DNA from: Candidatus Defluviibacterium haderslevense
GTDB taxonomy: Bacteria > Bacteroidota > Bacteroidia > Chitinophagales > Saprospiraceae
Reading direction: 5' to 3'
Length of the DNA: 64,000 bases
NCBI GenBank assembly: GCA_016712225.1
Contig: JADJRL010000003.1
Coordinates: 3,919,501 to 3,983,500 of the forward strand
Made by a program: the position numbers and the translations under genes. The notes under the pieces were generated by a model. The model was given only the letters and a program-made list of their open reading frames with translations. It did no database searches and had not been told where the DNA came from. Shown piece by piece: positions 1-11,018 of this stretch (position 1 is its first letter; every line of letters starts with the position of its first letter).

Positions 1-543
1 CCGAGTCTCAAAGGTCTTAAAAACTCCGGTAAAAGCAGAGGTTGTAGTCATACTATTTTGTTTTTGGACGCCACGCATCATCATACACATATGTCTGGCT
101 TCAATTACAACGGCTACGCCATAAGGATTTAGGGTATTTTGGATACAATTGATGATTTCATGAGTAAGTCGCTCCTGAACTTGAAGTCGGCGAGCGAAGA
201 TGTCCACCACACGGGGCAATTTACTCAGTCCAACGATTTTGCCATTCGGAATATATGCAATGTGAGCTTTTCCAAAAAATGGTAACATATGATGTTCACA
301 CAATGAATAGAGCTCAATATCCTTGACTAAAACCATTTCATTAAATTTTTCTTTAAAAATGGCGGAATTCAAAACTTCTATAGCATCCTGGCTATAACCT
401 TGTGTAAAAAATTCCAAGGCCTTAGCAGCTCTTAGTGGTGTTTTTTCAAGCCCTTCTCTAGTTGAATCCTCGCCTACTCCTTTGATAATCAACTCAAAGT
501 AAGAAGATAAGGCTTCATTTTTTAATGTTTGGTTTTCTTTCAT
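1..543 (-). CDS. folE: GTP cyclohydrolase I, C-terminal end cut off by the window edge
   Basis: This enzyme converts GTP to 7,8-dihydroneopterin triphosphate, the first step of tetrahydrofolate/pterin synthesis, in the cytoplasm. Reading the minus strand from the ATG at 543 gives 181 codons open to the edge. The zinc and active-site motif SLCEHHMLPFFGKAH is visible, followed by IPNGKIVGLSKLPRVVDIFA and the second zinc-cysteine segment EARHMCMMMRGV. Bacterial FolE is usually about 190-220 residues, so only the last few residues are missing. The start is the first ATG, giving MKENQTLKNEA. It is divergent from the histidine kinase gene at 692, with about 150 bp between them. No frameshift is seen. 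The identification is secure from the motifs. Confidence 0.95.
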   Translation of the reverse strand, partial: MKENQTLKNEALSSYFELIIKGVGEDSTREGLEKTPLRAAKALEFFTQGYSQDAIEVLNSAIFKEKFNEMVLVKDIELYSLCEHHMLPFFGKAHIAYIPNGKIVGLSKLPRVVDIFARRLQVQERLTHEIINCIQNTLNPYGVAVVIEARHMCMMMRGVQKQNSMTTTSAFTGVFKTFETR

Positions 544-691
544 TTTGCGTCAGTATCCAATTTCACTAAGCAAACGATATTCCAATTCAATATGTTTAAC
601 AATATTAGATAGAAATATATTTTAGTCCATGTAAATTCGCATTATATCGAAAAACTATAGATTTTGTAATTTTTAGGCTTATTTTTCGTCC

Positions 692-1744
692 GTGTTTAAG
701 AATAAGAAATCGATTGAATTATTACCAACGAACAGCATTAGCTGGATTTCAGCTCAAGTTCTGTTTTGGTTGATTTTTATTTCCATTTGGTTGTATTTTA
801 GTCCAAAAGAATGGAGCTATTCCAAAGACGTTTCTTGGACCTTAATCAACACTTGTTTTTATATAGTTTTAGTCAATGTCAATCTGAGATTTTTGTTGCC
901 CTGGCTCATGCAAAGTCAATCCATGATTATCTATACGTCTTCATTGTTAGGACTTGGGATTGTGCTTACACCCATAAAAATTTGGTTTAATACACATTTT
1001 TGTTACGGGGATCTTTTGTGTCCAAATTGGATTACAGACGCTAAATTCCACTACATCAGTATGATTGTTTTAGCTGCTATTTCATCATTGGTTAGAATTC
1101 CTTTGGATTGGTTGACCGTGCAAAAAGAAAAAAAGGAACTCATTACAAAAAATGTACAAACTGAATTGCAATTTTTAAAAAATCAAATCAACCCACATTT
1201 TCTGTTTAATACCTTAAATAATTTATATGCACTAACACTAAAAAAATCTGATGATGCTCCCGATGTCGTGTTGAAATTATCTGACATGATGCGATATATG
1301 CTATACGAGTGTAATGAAAAGGAAGTGCCATTAGAAAAAGAGATTCAATACATAAAAAATTATATTGAATTAGAGAAAATTCGTTTAAGTAAAAATGCAG
1401 AAATCAATATTTCTATAGAAGGCGAATGTCAAAGTACACGAGTAGCTCCATTGTTATTTATTCCATTTATAGAAAATAGTTTTAAACATGGTATTAAAAC
1501 AAGTTTGAACAATGCTTTTATTGATATTCAATTTTTGATTACAGATCAGGAAATTCAGTTCATCGTTAAAAATTCAAAGTCTGATCACTTGCCCGGGCAT
1601 GGACATGCCAGAAAAGTAGGAGGAATAGGTTTAGTTAATGTTAAAAAAAGACTTGAACTTATTTATCCAAAAACGCACCAATTAGAGATAAATAGTTTGC
1701 CTGATGCTTATGAAATTCAATTAAATATTACAACAAATAAATAA
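692..1744 (+). CDS. LytS/YehU-type sensor histidine kinase
   Basis: This is a membrane sensor kinase that would phosphorylate the response regulator immediately downstream. The N-terminal ~145 residues contain four hydrophobic segments (near residues 17-36, 49-72, 76-98 and 118-140). A short linker leads to the His_kinase motif NQINPHFLFNTLNNLY with the phospho-acceptor at His169, then a HATPase with the N-box IPFIENSFKHGI and the glycine-rich GGIGLVNVKKRL. The length of 350 residues is normal for the family. The start is a GTG; the first downstream ATG would delete two membrane segments, so the GTG is preferred. It is 5 bp upstream of the LytTR regulator, indicating one operon. The input signal cannot be told from sequence. 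Confidence 0.9.
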   Translation: MFKNKKSIELLPTNSISWISAQVLFWLIFISIWLYFSPKEWSYSKDVSWTLINTCFYIVLVNVNLRFLLPWLMQSQSMIIYTSSLLGLGIVLTPIKIWFNTHFCYGDLLCPNWITDAKFHYISMIVLAAISSLVRIPLDWLTVQKEKKELITKNVQTELQFLKNQINPHFLFNTLNNLYALTLKKSDDAPDVVLKLSDMMRYMLYECNEKEVPLEKEIQYIKNYIELEKIRLSKNAEINISIEGECQSTRVAPLLFIPFIENSFKHGIKTSLNNAFIDIQFLITDQEIQFIVKNSKSDHLPGHGHARKVGGIGLVNVKKRLELIYPKTHQLEINSLPDAYEIQLNITTNK

Positions 1745-1749
1745 ACTTT

Positions 1750-2466
1750 ATGATCCGAACCATTATTGTTGATGATGAACCCTTGGCGATCGAAATTCTA
1801 GAGGCTTATATCATGAAAATGCCCAATATGAATTTGATAGCCAAATGTTCAAATGCACTAGAGGCAAATGAAGTACTGAGAACTGAAGATATAGATCTCA
1901 TGTTTTTGGATATTGAAATGCCCATGATGCTTGGAACTGATTTCTTAAAATCGCTTAAGGATCCTCCACAAATCATTTTCACTACTGCATATCCAGAATT
2001 TGCTGTTCAGGGGTTTGAACTTAATGCTTTGGATTATTTATTGAAACCCATTTCATTGGATCGATTTATTAAAGCCGTGAATAAAGTTGTTGTTAGATAT
2101 GAACCTTCCATGTCTTCAAAGGAATATTCAAAATCACTGGATTATATTTTTGTAAAAGCAGATAAGAAACTCATTAAAATTAATTTTTCTGAAATTATTT
2201 ACATTGAAGGCTTGAAAGATTATGTGCTAATTCATACGGATCAAAGTAGAATCATAACGCTTCAAACCATGAAAAGTCTTGAAGAAAAATTACCTGTGGA
2301 GCTTTTTATCAGAGCTCATCGGTCCTATATTGTAAATCTGAATCGCATTAAAGCCATCATAGGTAATACCATAGAAGTCTTGGAAAAAGACCAAATTAAA
2401 CAATTGCCAATTGGTAAAAATTACAAAGATGAAATCGAGGTAATGATTGAAAAGAAAAGAATTTAA
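1750..2466 (+). CDS. LytTR-family response regulator
   Basis: This is the cytoplasmic response regulator partner of the upstream kinase. The receiver domain spans residues 1-120, with the acidic pair Asp8-Asp9, the phospho-acceptor Asp54 in DLMFLDIEMP, and the conserved Thr/Lys segments IIFTTAYPEFA and YLLKPISL. The LytTR DNA-binding domain follows (about residues 138-236), with the typical IIYIEGLKDYVLIHT and FIRAHRSYIVNLNRI segments. Length (238 residues) and architecture match LytR/AlgR regulators. It is cotranscribed with the kinase (5 bp gap). The target genes are unknown. A weak convergent terminator-like hairpin lies just after the stop. Confidence 0.93.
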   Translation: MIRTIIVDDEPLAIEILEAYIMKMPNMNLIAKCSNALEANEVLRTEDIDLMFLDIEMPMMLGTDFLKSLKDPPQIIFTTAYPEFAVQGFELNALDYLLKPISLDRFIKAVNKVVVRYEPSMSSKEYSKSLDYIFVKADKKLIKINFSEIIYIEGLKDYVLIHTDQSRIITLQTMKSLEEKLPVELFIRAHRSYIVNLNRIKAIIGNTIEVLEKDQIKQLPIGKNYKDEIEVMIEKKRI

Positions 2467-2471
2467 TATAG

Positions 2472-2509
2472 AAGTAAAACGAATGATGCGCTACAATGGA
2501 ATTTTACTT
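2472..2509. terminator. Possible terminator hairpin between convergent genes
   Basis: AAGTAAAA (2472-2479) and TTTTACTT (2502-2509) form an 8 bp perfect stem around a 22 nt loop, followed by a weak A/T tract. It lies between the LytTR regulator and the convergent transporter gene and slightly overlaps the transporter stop. The long loop and low GC make it only a candidate. Confidence 0.35.
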
Positions 2510-3988
2510 TAAAAAAATAAAGTCCATAATAAAATAGCTGAATAGACTTATGATTACAATACTAAACAAATTTAAAACTAATCCAGCACGGAGCATTGAT
2601 TTTAATGGGATCAAGCCACTTGAATAGGCTATCGCATTTGGTGGTGTCCCCATAGGCAACATCCCTGCGCAACTGGCTGCAAGAGTCATTGGAATTCCCA
2701 GTATAATGGGAGGAATTTGTAATGCTATGGCTAATGATGCTAAGATGGGCGCCATTACAATGACCTGAGCGATATTGCTCATGACTTCACTTAAAAGATC
2801 GAAACCGTAGCAACCAACATGATAAGTAGGAATCGGTTGTCTGGCGCATAATTGGATATACCCTCTCCTATCATTTTCATTACACCAGCGTTCTCCATGG
2901 CTTTAGCTAATGCCAATCCTCCACCGAACATAAGCAAGATCCCCCAGGCCATTTTACTAGTATCTTTCCAGTTCAGAATATTATTAAAATGATTTACATT
3001 TTCTTCTTCATCTACATTAATTTCTGAATTTGTATTTGGTTTCATTCCTGACGGTAAACAAAATAATGCAAATGCCCCCATAATTGCAATTATTGTATCA
3101 TTAATCGGAATGGATAAAAGATTTACGATTAAATCTTTAGTCATCCATAATGTTGCGGTACATATAAAAACAATAAAAACTCTCTTTTCAGCTTTTGTCC
3201 ATGGACCTAAATCCAATAATTTCGAGCTTATAAATGAATCTGTTTTGGCATTTGCTTTAATATCATTTGGAAATAGCCATTTGGTAAAGGCAAGATAAAG
3301 TGCTATTAAAATAAGCACAGCTAAAGGAAAACAAAAAAAGAAACCATTGGAAAAATGAAATATTAATATTCATATGATCAGCCATAAATCCCACATAGGC
3401 TGTATTTGGAGGAGTTCCAATAATTGTAGAAAGGCCACCTATATTCGAAGCATATGCAATACTCAACAAGATGGCTGTTGAGAAATTACCTAGTGTTGAT
3501 TTATCATAATTTCTACTCATCACTTTTAGTACTGATAATGCAATGGGGAACATCATCATTGTTGTAGCAGTATTACTAATCCACATACTTATTACAAAAG
3601 TGGAAATCATAAAACCTAACAAGATTTGATTTCCATTGCCTCCTGTTTTTTTTAGAATATTCAATGCAATTCTTTGGTGTAGATTCCATTTTTCAATGGC
3701 TAAGGCCAGAAAAAATCCGCCCATGAATAAAAATATAATGGGATCTGCATAGTGTTTTGAAATATCTTGAATACTTTCAATATTCCAAATTGGAAAAACA
3801 AATAATGGAATTAATGCAACCACAGGCATTGGAATCCATTCCAAAATCCATAAGCTAATCATGAAGAGCCCAACTACAATTACTTTTAATGCTTTTATTT
3901 CAAGGTTTAAAGGATTTATGAAATAAAATATCAGAAGTAATAGGAGTATTCCTAGTGTTGATAAATAGTACTTGTTCGCAGTATTCAT
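2504..3988 (-). pseudogene. SLC13/DASS-type sodium:anion symporter, interrupted by two one-base indels
   Basis: The protein is recognisable as a divalent-anion:Na+ symporter of about 495 residues (dicarboxylate, phosphate or sulfate substrates in the family). Both duplicated signature elements are present: ISNTATTMMMFPIAL plus IGTPPNTAYVGF in the first half, and EVMSNIAQVIVMAP plus MGTPPNAIAYSSG in the second. About a dozen hydrophobic segments fit an inner-membrane transporter. The reading frame changes twice. Removing one base from the A7 run at 3333-3339 restores WFLFCFPLAVLILIALYLA, and adding one to the A4 run at 2793-2796 restores VSIFLSEVMSNIAQ. As written, translation stops near 3263. 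No internal stops or gaps exist apart from these, so sequencing error is as likely as real inactivation. Confidence 0.85.
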
Positions 3989-4121
3989 TTACAAAAGTAA
4001 AAAGAATAGAATAAGTTTACTTATTTTTTGAATTTCTATATACTTAGGTAGTGTAGGAAGGATTGAATTTATAACGCACTAAGGAATAATAAGCCTCAGA
4101 GAATCTCAATTTAATTTTTTT

Positions 4122-4635
4122 TTACACTGCGGAAGAAGAGGCCACACAGAGTTGCACTGAGAAATTTATCTCTTGAAACTCTGTGAGCGCTCAGTGTATC
4201 TCTGTGTAAGTAATTTACATTACACAGAGGAAGAAGAGTCCACACAGAGTTGCACTGAGAAATTTATCTCTTAAACTCTGTGTAACTCAGAGAGAGTCTG
4301 TGTATCTCAGTGTAAGCAATTTATTACACTGAGGAAGAAGAGGCCACACAGAGTTCCACTGAGAAATTTATCTCTTAAAACGCTGTGTAACTCGGTGAGA
4401 GCTCAGCGTATCTCAGTGTAAGCAATTTATTTAACGGAGGAATAAGAGGCCACACAGAGTTGCACTGAGAAATTTATCTCTTAAAACTCTGTGTAACTCC
4501 TTGTGAACTCAGTGAATCTCTGTGTAAGAAATATAAATTACACTGAGGAAGAGGAGGCCGCACTGAGCTACACTGAGAAATTTATCTATTAAAACTCTGT
4601 GTAACTCAGTGAGGGCTCAGTGTATCTCAGTTTAA
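4122..4635. repeat. Tandem array of five ~97-108 bp dyad-symmetric repeats
   Basis: Five units start near 4122, 4220, 4323, 4430 and 4538. Each begins with a variant of TTACACTGAGGAAGAAGAGG and ends with a variant of GAGCTCAGTGTATCTCAGTG. The outer ends TTACACTGAG/CTCAGTGTAA are inverted copies, and the inner CACAGAGTT/AACTCTGTG and CACTGAG/CTCAGTG pairs are too, so each unit can fold into a nested hairpin or cruciform. Units are contiguous with no unique spacers. No ORF fits the region. The array fills most of the gap between the transporter and the DUF1501 gene. Confidence 0.9.
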
Positions 4636-4673
4636 AATCAGAATTTTATAAATAATAATATTTGCAATTAGCA

Positions 4674-6271
4674 TTAACCATTAACTTTCATTATAGATTT
4701 CACTTGTTGCAATACCATGTTTTGTAGCCGAACATAATAAATTCCAGATGGTGAATCTTCAAGATTACAATCCACATCATATTTTCCGCATCAAGATTCT
4801 GATCAATTAATGTCTTAATTACGGAACCACTGTTATTTATTATTTGTACTAAAGTATGTCCACCTTTTGTTTCAAATTTGATTTTAGTAGATTGAACAAA
4901 TGGATTGGGATAAGCATACACTAAATTTTCACCTAACTTTCTGTGTTCTTCGTGTATAGATGTCGGTATGCAATTACCAGGATCAAAAACAGGCAATCGT
5001 TGATAATTTCGTAATTGTATTTGATCCAAATCGGGTTGCTGCACACAAAACCAATCAGCTAAAATGGATGCATAAACAGAACGAAAATCATATTGCATAG
5101 GCAAATTAGAATTGACATTAGAATTTGGGTCTATGATTGGGTTCGATCCAACAACTCCGGGTACAACTTTACCTCCAAATAAGAAAATCGGTTGTGCAGC
5201 ACCATGATCTGTTCCTCCAGAAGCATTGGAAATGATTCTTCTTCCGAATTCTGAAAATGTCATTCCAGCTATTCTATCTTCAAATCCCAATAATTTGGCA
5301 TCGTCCATAAATGCACCAATAGCATCAGAAACACCTTTTAATAAATTCGCATGTGTACCTATGGTATGATCAGAAGAACTCACTTGTCCAGAATGTGTAT
5401 CAAAACCATCTGTGTGTACAAAGAAAATTCTAGTCTTAATACCACCATGAATTAATCGAGCGATTATGGCTAATTGATTTCCAAGAGCGTATCCTGGATC
5501 TGTAGATAATTTTGGATATATAGAAGATGCATTTTTACCTTTAAATCCTGCCGCTTGTACGGCGTCTCCAAATTTGTCTGTTTGGCGCTGTACTTCTCTT
5601 ACATAAGCTAGTTCTTTTCCTAAATAGTTATTTGGTGTTGGATCTGAAAGTATGCTGTTTGTAAGATTAAAAGGGTCATTGGTATTGAATATTGATATTC
5701 CCATTGGGACTCCTTGATTTTGTAATGCTAATACGACATTGCCTCCTATTCTTATAGCTAATGGATCAGGAATTGAGGGATTTGGAAATCCAACGGGATA
5801 ATTAGGAAATTCATTAGCTAAGTATCTTCCAGCCCAACCCGAATTTAAATATTCATTCGTATCAGCTCCAGTCATCCAAATATCTGTGGCTCTGAAATGG
5901 GAATAACTAAATTTAGGATAGCCCACACTTTGTATGATGCTTAATTTGTTGTTGTTAAACAAATCGTATAATCGGTTTAAAGAAGGATGCAATCCAGTAG
6001 CATTATTGGTTCCTTTTAATTTAAGAACTTTATCTTCAGGTATTAATATATTTTGACGGACTGTTGATTTTGACAAAGCACTATATTGATCTAGTGGAAT
6101 TACAGTATTAAGACCATCATTCCCTCCAATCATTTGTACAATTAACAAAATCCGATCAGTTTCTTCTAATGATGAATTTAAGACAGACAACAATGGACTG
6201 TTGGCATATGCATTCACAGTCATTCCTCCAATAGCAATGGGTACGGATTGGATAAAAGATCTTCTTTTCAT
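4674..6271 (-). CDS. DUF1501-family exported protein with T9SS sorting tail, frameshifted near its end
   Basis: DUF1501 proteins are Tat/Sec-exported, sulfatase-like proteins of unknown substrate that almost always accompany a DUF1800 gene, as here (32 bp downstream of it). The start MKRRSFIQSVPIAIGG gives a twin-arginine-like signal. Family segments visible include VQMIGGNDGLNTVIP, SVGYPKFSYSHFRATDIWM, FFVHTDGFDTHSGQ and TFSEFGRRIISN. A C-terminal T9SS type A domain begins at ENLVYAYPNPFVQSTKIKF. The frame breaks in the T4 run at 4782-4785. Adding one base restores the sorting-domain ending SPSGIYYVRLQNMVLQQ and moves the stop from 4700 to 4674. Cargo for the outer surface is inferred from that tail. 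Confidence 0.85.
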
Positions 6272-6303
6272 ATATTTGGAATAATTGAATTAATATATTG
6301 GGA

Positions 6304-7889
6304 TTAACATAATTGAAATTCTGCAGAACTCATTAAATATTGTATTAAGTCTTGAAGCATGGAAGGCACCTTTCTGGATACCGGATCCGTTGTATTCGGA
6401 TCAGCTATAAATTCCTTATTAATATAATCCATTTTGGTAATGTATCCATAAGATGGACTATTAGCACCATCGTAAGTATTTGTTTTTGGTAATGCAAAAT
6501 TAGATCTTGATATGGCAGATATGGATCCTAACCGAATTGGATAAGTTGATGTATCTATCCATATTTCATGAAACGATGGTGATTGATAATAGGCCGGCCA
6601 TCCTGCAACATTTGGTGGGTCATTAATATCTTGGCCTTGATTGAAAATATGAGTACGAATGATATTCCAAAAATAATATTGTGCCTCTAATTGGATGGAT
6701 TTAGGTGTTGGATAATCCAGTTGTCTGATCATGCCGACTGTAAACTCTATAGGACTTTTAACCATGCAACCTTTGTGCTCATTTTTAAAGAATACTTCTG
6801 AACTAAAAAGGGCGTGAATGACATACCGCATTTGATCTGGATCATTGACATTTTGTCTAAAGATTTCTGCTAGTGGTTCGATAAGTTCAGCTTCAATTTC
6901 AGGTGTGATGTCGTAATATCCAAAATAGTTCCATAATCTTCGACAAACATATTTGGATACTTCATCAGTAGCAAAAATCATTTCAATCATTTGATCGATT
7001 TCCAAAAAGCTAGCTTTTCTTCTATGGTATCAAAGGGCGTTGGATCTGTTATAGATCTATCCGGTGAAATGGTAAGGTTATTATAGAATGGTGAAAACGT
7101 TTTTACGCCATTGTCATGATTATTTTTATTAAATGCCTTTTTTAGGTAAAATATTCATTTGGACACCATTGACATTTCCTCGTTCAATAACATACCAACC
7201 TGTCAATACTCTTGCTGCTGATTTGACATCTTCCTCCGTATATCCAGAACCTTGGCCCTTGCCAACACAAAAAAGTTCTTGTAATTCTCTAGCAAAATTT
7301 TCATCTGGTGCAGCTTTAGTATTTTTTTCACCATTTAAATATCGGAGCATACCGGGATCAAGCGTAATATCTTTTACGAGTTGTTTGTAATTTCCGAATG
7401 CATATTTTCTGTAGAGCGATTGAGTAGCATACATCATATGTGCATTTTCAAGAGTTGCATCTTCCGTTACCAACAGGGTTTGATAGAACATAATCATTTT
7501 TCATAGACACTTCTGTCTTGATGTATCTGTAAGCCGGTCCACCATTGTTTTAAATTGAGTCTTCGCGCACTATTGGAACTGGCTAAAAAATTAGTTTGTA
7601 CAGGTTTGTCAACCCAGGTTTCGCCCCAGTTTACAATAGTTTCAATAGTACCGTTATTATTAATTTTATCAAAAGTATCTTTTGATGGATCTGTATTATT
7701 GTAATAAGTTCTAAGTGGTGGATTTGGAGTCGTGGGTTTGGTATTGATGAGAATATCAAGTGATTCACTAAGCGTTTTACTCATGAAAAAATGGAGATCG
7801 GCTTTGCTTACACCAAACATTGTTCTGCGAAGTAAGTGTAATACTTCTGATTTTCCAAAAGGTCCTGAATATAATTTTAACATTCCCAT
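6304..7889 (-). pseudogene. DUF1800-family protein, broken by three homopolymer indels
   Basis: DUF1800 proteins of about 500 residues pair with DUF1501 proteins; their function is unknown. The pieces line up end to end: residues from MGMLKLYSGPFGKSEVLHLL with LLRRTMFGVSKADL, then the conserved NFARELQELFCVGKG and SAARVLTGWYV, then the C-terminal DDPPNVAGWPAYY-like segment (here INDPPNVAGWPAYYQ). Frame changes lie in T5 at 7497-7501 (one base short, restoring VYEKMIMFYQTLLVTED), T6 at 7138-7143 (one too many, restoring LPKKAFNKNNHDNGVKTFSP) and A5 at 7004-7008 (one short, restoring KLAFLEIDQMIEMIF). With these fixed the gene is full length. It may be intact in the organism, with the breaks being consensus errors. 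Confidence 0.8.
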
Positions 7890-7948
7890 AAACTTGCTTT
7901 ACTATAATAAATTAATGATTCATTTTTGTGGTTTAGATATGGCTAATT

Positions 7949-9381
7949 TTATAAATTCTGTTTTATAAATTTGCCAACCCATATTTTATTTTCACTATTG
8001 ATTTTAAAATAAAATAAACCATTTGACAAAGTACTGATATCTATTTGTTGATTGTTAATAGTCGACACTTGTGCCAAACTAGCATTAGAATTGTAAATCG
8101 AAATCACTTTGTGATCGAATGGGTTATCAAAGTATAATTTTGTACTGGCAGGATTTGGGAATATTTTGATATTATTTTCTATTGTTTGATGGTGAATAGA
8201 CGTTGTTGTAGAAGATTCATATTTCCAAATTTTTCCATCAGTGTAGCAAAAATACAGTATTTCCATCGACAGCAAGGGCGCCTTGAGATTGACCATTAAT
8301 TACACTTGATATTCCATCATTAAAAAGATGCCAGTTGATTCCATCTAATGAAGTGTAAATGCCAACACTATCCTTAGGAGTTGATGAATTACTGCCTGAG
8401 TGAAGATAAATATGTCCGTTATCTGTGGTTACTATTTTGGTTACTTGCAATCCTGCAGTGATAAGATATGGTAAAAAGCCATTCACTTCATAAACTTTGT
8501 GTTGATCCATATCAGCAAAACCTAAAGATTGTTTCCAATTGAACGCCCATAAATTGGTGCCATTAAATATCAAGTCGTCGTTTTTTGTGAAGCCCAATGC
8601 GCCAAGATTTCCAGTATAAGATAATGCTTTCATGGGGCTCAAACTATCCTTTAGGGTAGCATCTTGTGATTGGCAGGCAAAATAATCTGCAGGATGAAAA
8701 CTCGTTCCATCATCATCTGAATATATAATTCCAGCGCCTTCGGTTCCTGCGTATAATCTTCCTTTTTTGATCTACGTTAACACTATAGATGGCACCATCT
8801 GAAGGTGCCCCACCCCAAGTTGGATAATAGCAGGGATAATTATTTTTGACGATAGCCGTTTCATCAATTTTCTTAAAAGAATTTCCTTGATCTGTGCTCT
8901 TGTATATATAGGACCATTTCGCACCAACCCATATATTTCCATTAGGTGATTTTGCCATACAGAATGCACCTAGGACAGGAGGATAATCTACATTAACAGG
9001 CAACCATGAATTATTAGAAAAATTATATTTAAAAATAAACGGTTCAGAGATACCGCTTCTGAATATTCCTACTATTGGTTCATTATTATCATTGCAGATG
9101 ATTTCCTGAATATTATTTGTAATGCTTTTTGAATTGGGATTATAGGCAGTGCTTCAAAATGACCACTTGCAAGTAAGGTGTTGGATTTATAGATAATACC
9201 TTTAGGTGATGATGTCCCAACAAGTCCGTAATATATATCATGATTTTTTGCAATGGCTAATTTAGGAAAAGTACCCTGAGGTAAGCCAGTGGTCCATAAT
9301 TGCCATTTATTTTGTTGAGCATAAGATGCTTCAATGAATGAGAAAATGGTGATCAAAAAATAGAATTGATGATGATTTCAT
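7949..9381 (-). pseudogene. Secreted beta-propeller-like protein with T9SS sorting tail, several indels
   Basis: Joined across frames, this is one exported protein of about 475 residues. The ATG at 9379-9381 gives a signal peptide if one base is removed from the A6 run at 9355-9360 (MKSSSILFLITIFSFIEASY then AQQ). The body carries propeller/BNR-like repeats such as NGNIWVGAKWSYIYKSTDQG and IGIYTSLDGINWHLF-type segments. The C-terminus, IKIFPNPASTKLYFDNPF to WVGKFIKQNL, is a T9SS type A sorting domain. Other breaks are near 9136-9138, in T6 at 8763-8768 and in A5 at 8248-8252; each is repaired by one base. It follows the DUF1800/DUF1501 pair's orientation and lies 59 bp upstream, so the three may share a transcript. 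Substrate or ligand is unknown. Confidence 0.75.
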
Positions 9382-9717
9382 TTTGAATTATGGTCAAGTG
9401 GTTATTTGATGTAATTGTAATAATTTCAATGCTTTTATGGATTACATTAATGATGAATTTGCTGGATTAATACATTGTTTAATTATACTTTAGTGGCAAT
9501 TCATTTTTTAATTATTTTCATTTGTAATTAAAATGAATCTATCATACTAGTATTTATTAAATGCAATATAGTATGTTGATTACGGATGCTGCAAAGTTGT
9601 TGCTTCATTATTCAAATTTATTTTTAGATGTGAACTTATATTAATTTTGGTCAACTATCAAGGCGATATTAACTATCTTTGTTTATTAAGTTACGCAATA
9701 AGCTAAATAAATACATT
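9382..9717. other. Intergenic region between divergent secreted-protein genes
   Basis: This 336 bp AT-rich stretch separates two divergently transcribed T9SS cargo genes and should hold both promoters. No convincing ORF, RNA or repeat is visible. ATTAACTATCTTTGTTTA around 9668-9685 contains a TATCTTTG element matching the Bacteroidota -7 consensus TAnnTTTG, about 35 bp before the + strand start. Confidence 0.5.
9676..9683 (+). promoter_or_regulatory. Candidate -7 promoter element TATCTTTG
   Basis: TATCTTTG matches the Bacteroidota -7 element TAnnTTTG and lies about 35 bp upstream of the ATG at 9718. A clear -33 TTTG at the usual spacing was not found, so this is a candidate only. Confidence 0.4.
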
Positions 9718-10876
9718 ATGTTTAAATTGAATTTCTTATTCATAATAAGTTTGGTCTTGATCATTGCTTTTGGTTTGCAAATAATTCCAGGCCATAGTCA
9801 ATGCTTTAATTGTAAAAACGCGCCAAAAGGTACTATTTGGTGTGATGATTTTGAAGATGCTACACCATTAAATCAAAAGTATTTTGAATATAATGACAAT
9901 CAGGAGATTTTATTAAAATGGATCAGGTGGGTCGAGATCATTCTAGGGGTATGCGTGTGAAATGGCAACAAGGTGAGGTCGGAGCTGGATCCTTATCTAA
10001 ATCTTTTGGCAAAACTCCCGATACTTATATAGGCAAATATGCTGCACAACCTACTCAAAACTTTGATGAAATCTATTGGCGGATGGATGTAATGGCTCAA
10101 GCAGGTTGGATTGGTGGAGGTCCTGCAAAATTAAGTAGAGCATTATGTTTAGCAAATAGCAATTGGGCTCAAGGAATGATGGCTCATCTCTGGTCCGGTG
10201 GAACTAAAGATGAATACCTAGGAATGGATCCAGCTAGCGGCATTGGAACTGATGGTGTACTTAAATCTACGAAATACAATGACTTCAATAATTTGCGATG
10301 GTTGGGATTTAAAGCGGGTAATATTGATATGTTTAGTACAAGAAATGCAGGTAGATGGTTCTGTGTGGTCGGTCATGTTAAATTGAATACACCCGGACAA
10401 AAAAACGGGGTGTTTGAATTTTGGATCAATGACACCTTACAAGCATCAGCTACTACCCTGGATTGGCATAGCACATGGAATTCCAATCCTGCTAATATGC
10501 ATATTAATGCTGTATTCTTTGAAAATTATTGGAATGCTGGTTCTCCTGTGCAACAAGAACGTTATTTTGACAACCTTGTCATCAGCACACAGTCTATACC
10601 TTGTAAATGTGATGTGACAGCTATTGAAAATATTTCTATTGTCAAGAAATTGTTGTTCTATCCAAATCCAAGCAACACTTTTTGAAATTGGATCCAAGTG
10701 TTCAATTACCTATTCCAATTGAAATATATGATTTAAACGGTATACTTCATGGTAAGGAAATGATATATCATTATTATCAACATATTGACATATCGGATTT
10801 GAGCTTCGGTATTTATTTAATTAAAAGCCCTAATTTTCAACCCTATAAAATGGTCGTAAGTCATGTAAATGAATGA
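9718..10876 (+). pseudogene. Secreted protein with T9SS sorting tail, two indels
   Basis: The start MFKLNFLFIISLVLIIAFGL is a signal peptide ending near GHSQ. The mature part starts CFNCKNAPKGTIWCDDFED and continues as a beta-rich domain (SRGMRVKWQQGEVGAG, YFDNLVISTQSIPCKCD). That pattern resembles LamG/jelly-roll or polysaccharide-lyase-like proteins, but I cannot assign a family with certainty. The C-terminus, LLFYPNPSNTFLKLDPS to YKMVVSHVNE, is a T9SS type A sorting domain. One frame change lies between about 9890 and 9905; the other is in the T5 run at 10679-10683 (one base short). With both repaired it is a single protein of about 386 residues, exported to the cell surface or medium. Confidence 0.72.
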
Positions 10877-11018
10877 ATTTCAATTTTTCTTTTAGCTGTC
10901 TGACTTAATTGAAATGATCAAAGTGTATGTTTAGGAATCTATAAAACAAATGGTATTCAAATAGGTAAAATTAAATACGAACCAATTGCCAGTCCTCACC
11001 CATCTTAAATCAATCCCT

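Noticed and set aside
3263..3339. Programmed frameshift in the SLC13-type transporter
   Set aside because: A second, unrelated indel is needed downstream, no stimulatory structure or slippery heptamer pairing is evident, and neighbouring genes have the same kind of homopolymer break.
4122..4635. CRISPR array
   Set aside because: The units are contiguous and ~100 bp long, with no unique spacers and no cas genes nearby.
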